Shown: piece by piece, positions 44,357-45,773 of the stretch
Layout: each line of letters begins with the position of its first letter
How positions within the stretch are numbered: the stretch's first letter is position 1
Source: Prevotella brunnea
GTDB lineage: Bacteria; Bacteroidota; Bacteroidia; Bacteroidales; Bacteroidaceae
DNA length: 45,773 nt
Reading direction: 5' to 3'
Assembly: GCF_008016795.1 (NCBI RefSeq)
Contig: NZ_SDIK01000072.1
Coordinates: 1-45,773, forward strand
Notes under the pieces: generated by a model
What the model was told of the DNA's origin: nothing
What the model saw: only the letters and a program-made list of their open reading frames with translations
Database searches by the model: none
Translations under genes and position numbers: made by a program

Positions 44357-44782
44357 ATGAATAAAACATTATGGACCTATTATAAAAAATCAGAAGATGG
44401 ACAAAAAGCTATAGATTTATTCAATCCAGAGCCAAATGATGTCTATCAAGAAATTGAAGATATAGCAGAATTTCTGAAAATATGGGATGGACACTTGAAT
44501 CCTCAACAATTGATTAACAGTGTATTTATCTATGAAATAAACTTTTCTGAAAGAAATCTATTTAAAGAGGAAGTCTTCAGCCGATCTACTTTTGAGGAGT
44601 TGATTAAGAGTTACAACTTACAAGAATTTGACTTGAAAGATAATCAAGTAATCTGGATTGATGAAAAATATTTTATCCAATCAGATAAGTTTCGCCAGAA
44701 AGCAGCATCAATAGATGCTTTCTCAATATACCTGTATTTTCTTGATTCATATTTTCCAATGAAATTATCGGACCAAAGCTGA
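44357..44782 (+). CDS. Hypothetical protein, AT-rich
   Basis: 141 residues, acidic, no signal peptide or membrane helix. It starts MNKTLWTYYKKSEDGQKAI and contains WDGHLNPQQLINSVF and QVIWIDEKYFIQSDKF. I do not recognise the family. The base composition is clearly more AT-rich than that of the housekeeping genes around it, which suggests recent acquisition. The small, acidic, single-domain form resembles immunity proteins of toxin systems, but no toxin is visible beside it. It has its own promoter; the DUF6155-like gene follows after 63 nt. Confidence 0.65.
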   Translation: MNKTLWTYYKKSEDGQKAIDLFNPEPNDVYQEIEDIAEFLKIWDGHLNPQQLINSVFIYEINFSERNLFKEEVFSRSTFEELIKSYNLQEFDLKDNQVIWIDEKYFIQSDKFRQKAASIDAFSIYLYFLDSYFPMKLSDQS

Positions 44783-44845
44783 ATCAGCTAATTGGGGCTG
44801 AAGTGATAAAAGGATATTTATAGGAGAAATAAATGCATTCAAATT

Positions 44846-45361
44846 ATGTCAAAAGCAAAGTTAAGAAAGAAGTTGGAAACATTACCAAAGGAGAATGTCA
44901 TTAATCTGATAATGAGCCTTTACGATGCAAGCAAGGAAGCAAAGACCTACTTGGAGTTTTATCTTACGCCCGACAGTTATGCCGAGGTGGAGAAATACAA
45001 GAAGATAATACAAAATGAGTTTTTCCCTGCGCGTGGCTTTTCTGAAAAGCCATCGTTCGCTACATGTCGCAAGGCTATCTCTGAATTTAAGAAACTGAAA
45101 CCTGCACCAGAATGCTTAGCCGACTTGATGCTCTTTTACATAGAGCAAGGCTGCGAATATACAATGACTTTTGGTGATATGTGGGAACAGTATTATGTTA
45201 CTTTGGAGAACAACTTTGAAAAAGCGATGGAGTTCATTTCCCTTCACGGACTACTGCCCAACTACAACGAACGGATAGAACGCATGCTCAATGCCACGGA
45301 CTGTGGATGGGGATTTTCGGATACGTTGTGGGCTATATATAGCCAATACCGGTCTTCGTAA
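44846..45361 (+). CDS. DUF6155-like protein
   Basis: 171 residues, helix-rich, no signal peptide. It begins MSKAKLRKKLETLPKENVI and continues LIMSLYDASKEAKTYLEFYL, a pattern I associate from memory with DUF6155 proteins; the exact family should be confirmed. It has no catalytic motif. It ends with DCGWGFSDTLWAIYSQY. A terminator lies about 100 nt downstream. It is likely co-transcribed with the preceding hypothetical gene, although its base composition is closer to the host average. Confidence 0.65.
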   Translation: MSKAKLRKKLETLPKENVINLIMSLYDASKEAKTYLEFYLTPDSYAEVEKYKKIIQNEFFPARGFSEKPSFATCRKAISEFKKLKPAPECLADLMLFYIEQGCEYTMTFGDMWEQYYVTLENNFEKAMEFISLHGLLPNYNERIERMLNATDCGWGFSDTLWAIYSQYRSS

Positions 45362-45462
45362 TCCTAATAAAATAGCTGAGAATCTATAGAGAATAGAGCT
45401 GGTACAGAAAAATCTGTAACACAAGAAAGGCAAATAAAATTGCAGATATAAGACTTTTGAAG

Positions 45463-45489
45463 GAGGAGAAAATATCTCCTCTTTTTTTA
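45463..45489 (+). terminator. Rho-independent terminator
   Basis: A 7-bp stem GAGGAGA/TCTCCTC with a short AT loop, followed by seven Ts. Confidence 0.85.
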
Positions 45490-45512
45490 GTTCTTCATTC
45501 AATAATATTTAC

Positions 45513-45520
45513 TATATTTG
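45513..45520 (+). promoter_or_regulatory. -7 box (TATATTTG) of the IS-interrupted gene
   Basis: A TAnnTTTG match 20 nt before the ATG at 45541. Confidence 0.6.
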
Positions 45521-45540
45521 CAAACAATCATATAATATTT

Positions 45541-45567
45541 ATGGAAAGTCCAACCAACAGAATAAAA
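45541..45567 (+). pseudogene. 5' end of a gene interrupted by an insertion sequence
   Basis: ATG followed by MESPTNRIK, then the IS terminal repeat at 45568. With the promoter at the normal distance this looks like a genuine gene start cut off after nine codons. The remainder should lie beyond the IS, outside the window. Identity is unknown. Confidence 0.5.
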
Positions 45568-45773
45568 GGTAGTGTCCTTAAAAGTGTGTAATTCATCTTT
45601 CCTTTCTCTGTACTTCCACTGTTATTTTATTCTTTTCTTTCCAGTTTTTGAATTGATATATTCTCCTTTCATATGTTGTCTTTGTTTCCTCCATCGCCAC
45701 GGCTGCCAGGAGGAAGATGACGGACTTTTCTGATGGCATGGATGTTCTCATTTGGATGGTTCTCCTGTACTTC
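45568..45773 (-). mobile_element. IS256-like insertion sequence, partial
   Basis: The terminal sequence GGTAGTGTCCTTAAAAGTGT and following bases have the form of IS256-family inverted repeats (ending ACACTACC on the transposase strand). The element runs off the right edge, so the second repeat and the target duplication cannot be seen. Confidence 0.7.
45593..45773 (-). CDS. IS256-family (Mutator-type) transposase, C-terminal part
   Basis: The last 60 residues of a transposase enter from the right edge: YRRTIQMRTSMPSEKSVIFL, then LAAVAMEETKTTYERRIYQF and KNWKEKN. The pattern of a basic strand, a serine/proline turn, a helix with LAAVAMEE and a closing NW motif resembles the C-terminus of Mutator/IS256 transposases. 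The catalytic DDE residues are outside the window. The stop lies 26 nt inside the terminal repeat, normal for such elements. The family assignment rests on a short stretch plus the terminal repeat. Confidence 0.6.
   Translation of the reverse strand, partial: KYRRTIQMRTSMPSEKSVIFLLAAVAMEETKTTYERRIYQFKNWKEKNKITVEVQRKER

Noticed and set aside
1..45773. A second copy of the tRNA-Met 3' end marking the far attachment site
   Set aside because: No repeat of the tRNA 3' segment was found by eye elsewhere in the window; if it exists it lies outside.

Overview
The window is chromosomal DNA of a Bacteroidetes bacterium, most likely order Bacteroidales and probably Prevotellaceae. Three things point there. 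Most transcription units start behind the Bacteroidetes-type -7 box TAnnTTTG (13 good matches, several with a TTTG or TTG about 19-20 bases upstream) rather than behind Shine-Dalgarno sites. Protein families are typical of the phylum: Oar-like TonB receptor, OMP_b-brl-type receptor, DUF2807/GIN-domain lipoprotein, homodimeric GlyRS, DUF3316 and an integrase of the Bacteroides type. AT-rich intergenic regions carry AAAGCTTAGCTTT-type palindromes. The genus is an inference.

Layout. 1-1570: debris of an integrated element (3' end of an unknown gene and a frameshifted, truncated tyrosine recombinase) next to a tRNA-Met(CAT) gene. 1690-6480: ribF, a CPBP membrane protease and a PMCA-type P-type ATPase. 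7100-9640 (minus): pepD and a flippase-like membrane protein, divergent from rsmA-fRMsr, then frr and rsgA (9670-12651). 13200-17290 (minus): an NlpE-like lipoprotein and a large TonB-dependent receptor. 17660-21140: a MerR regulator divergent from alaS, followed by a small membrane protein with an apparent frameshift. 21477-28380 (minus): sprT-like gene with RecD/Pif1-like helicase, then the overlapping run parC-DUF3316-S41 protease. 28465-32280 (plus): glyS, an FKBP lipoprotein and a MATE transporter. 33140-38726 (plus): a five-gene unit of ABC ATPase, GIN-domain lipoprotein, ABC permease, YtrA-type GntR regulator and outer-membrane receptor, led by a consensus promoter with a perfect 9+9 palindrome just downstream of the -7 box. 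39064-41088: M13 endopeptidase PepO. 42170-44138: dnaK with a hairpin-rich leader and a 50-bp perfect palindrome behind it. 44324-45361: two small poorly known genes, AT-rich at the start. The window ends inside an IS256-like insertion sequence that has landed nine codons into another small gene.

The most interesting unnamed structure is a dispersed repeat of about 330 bp. Three copies of nearly equal length (331, 329 and 332 bp) and one tail-only copy all lie 3' of, and in the same orientation as, the preceding gene. Each has a conserved head, a TTGATAATCA-type block and a tail of strong palindromes. In the tail-only copy a 66-bp unit is tandemly duplicated. Second come the self-contained ABC/GIN/GntR/receptor operon and a possible ~120-nt small RNA between the ATPase and pepD.

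All identifications were made by reading sequence and protein motifs by eye; no database search was run. Start codons were moved from the longest reading frame where the longer frame would begin inside a promoter -7 box or inside the neighbouring gene.
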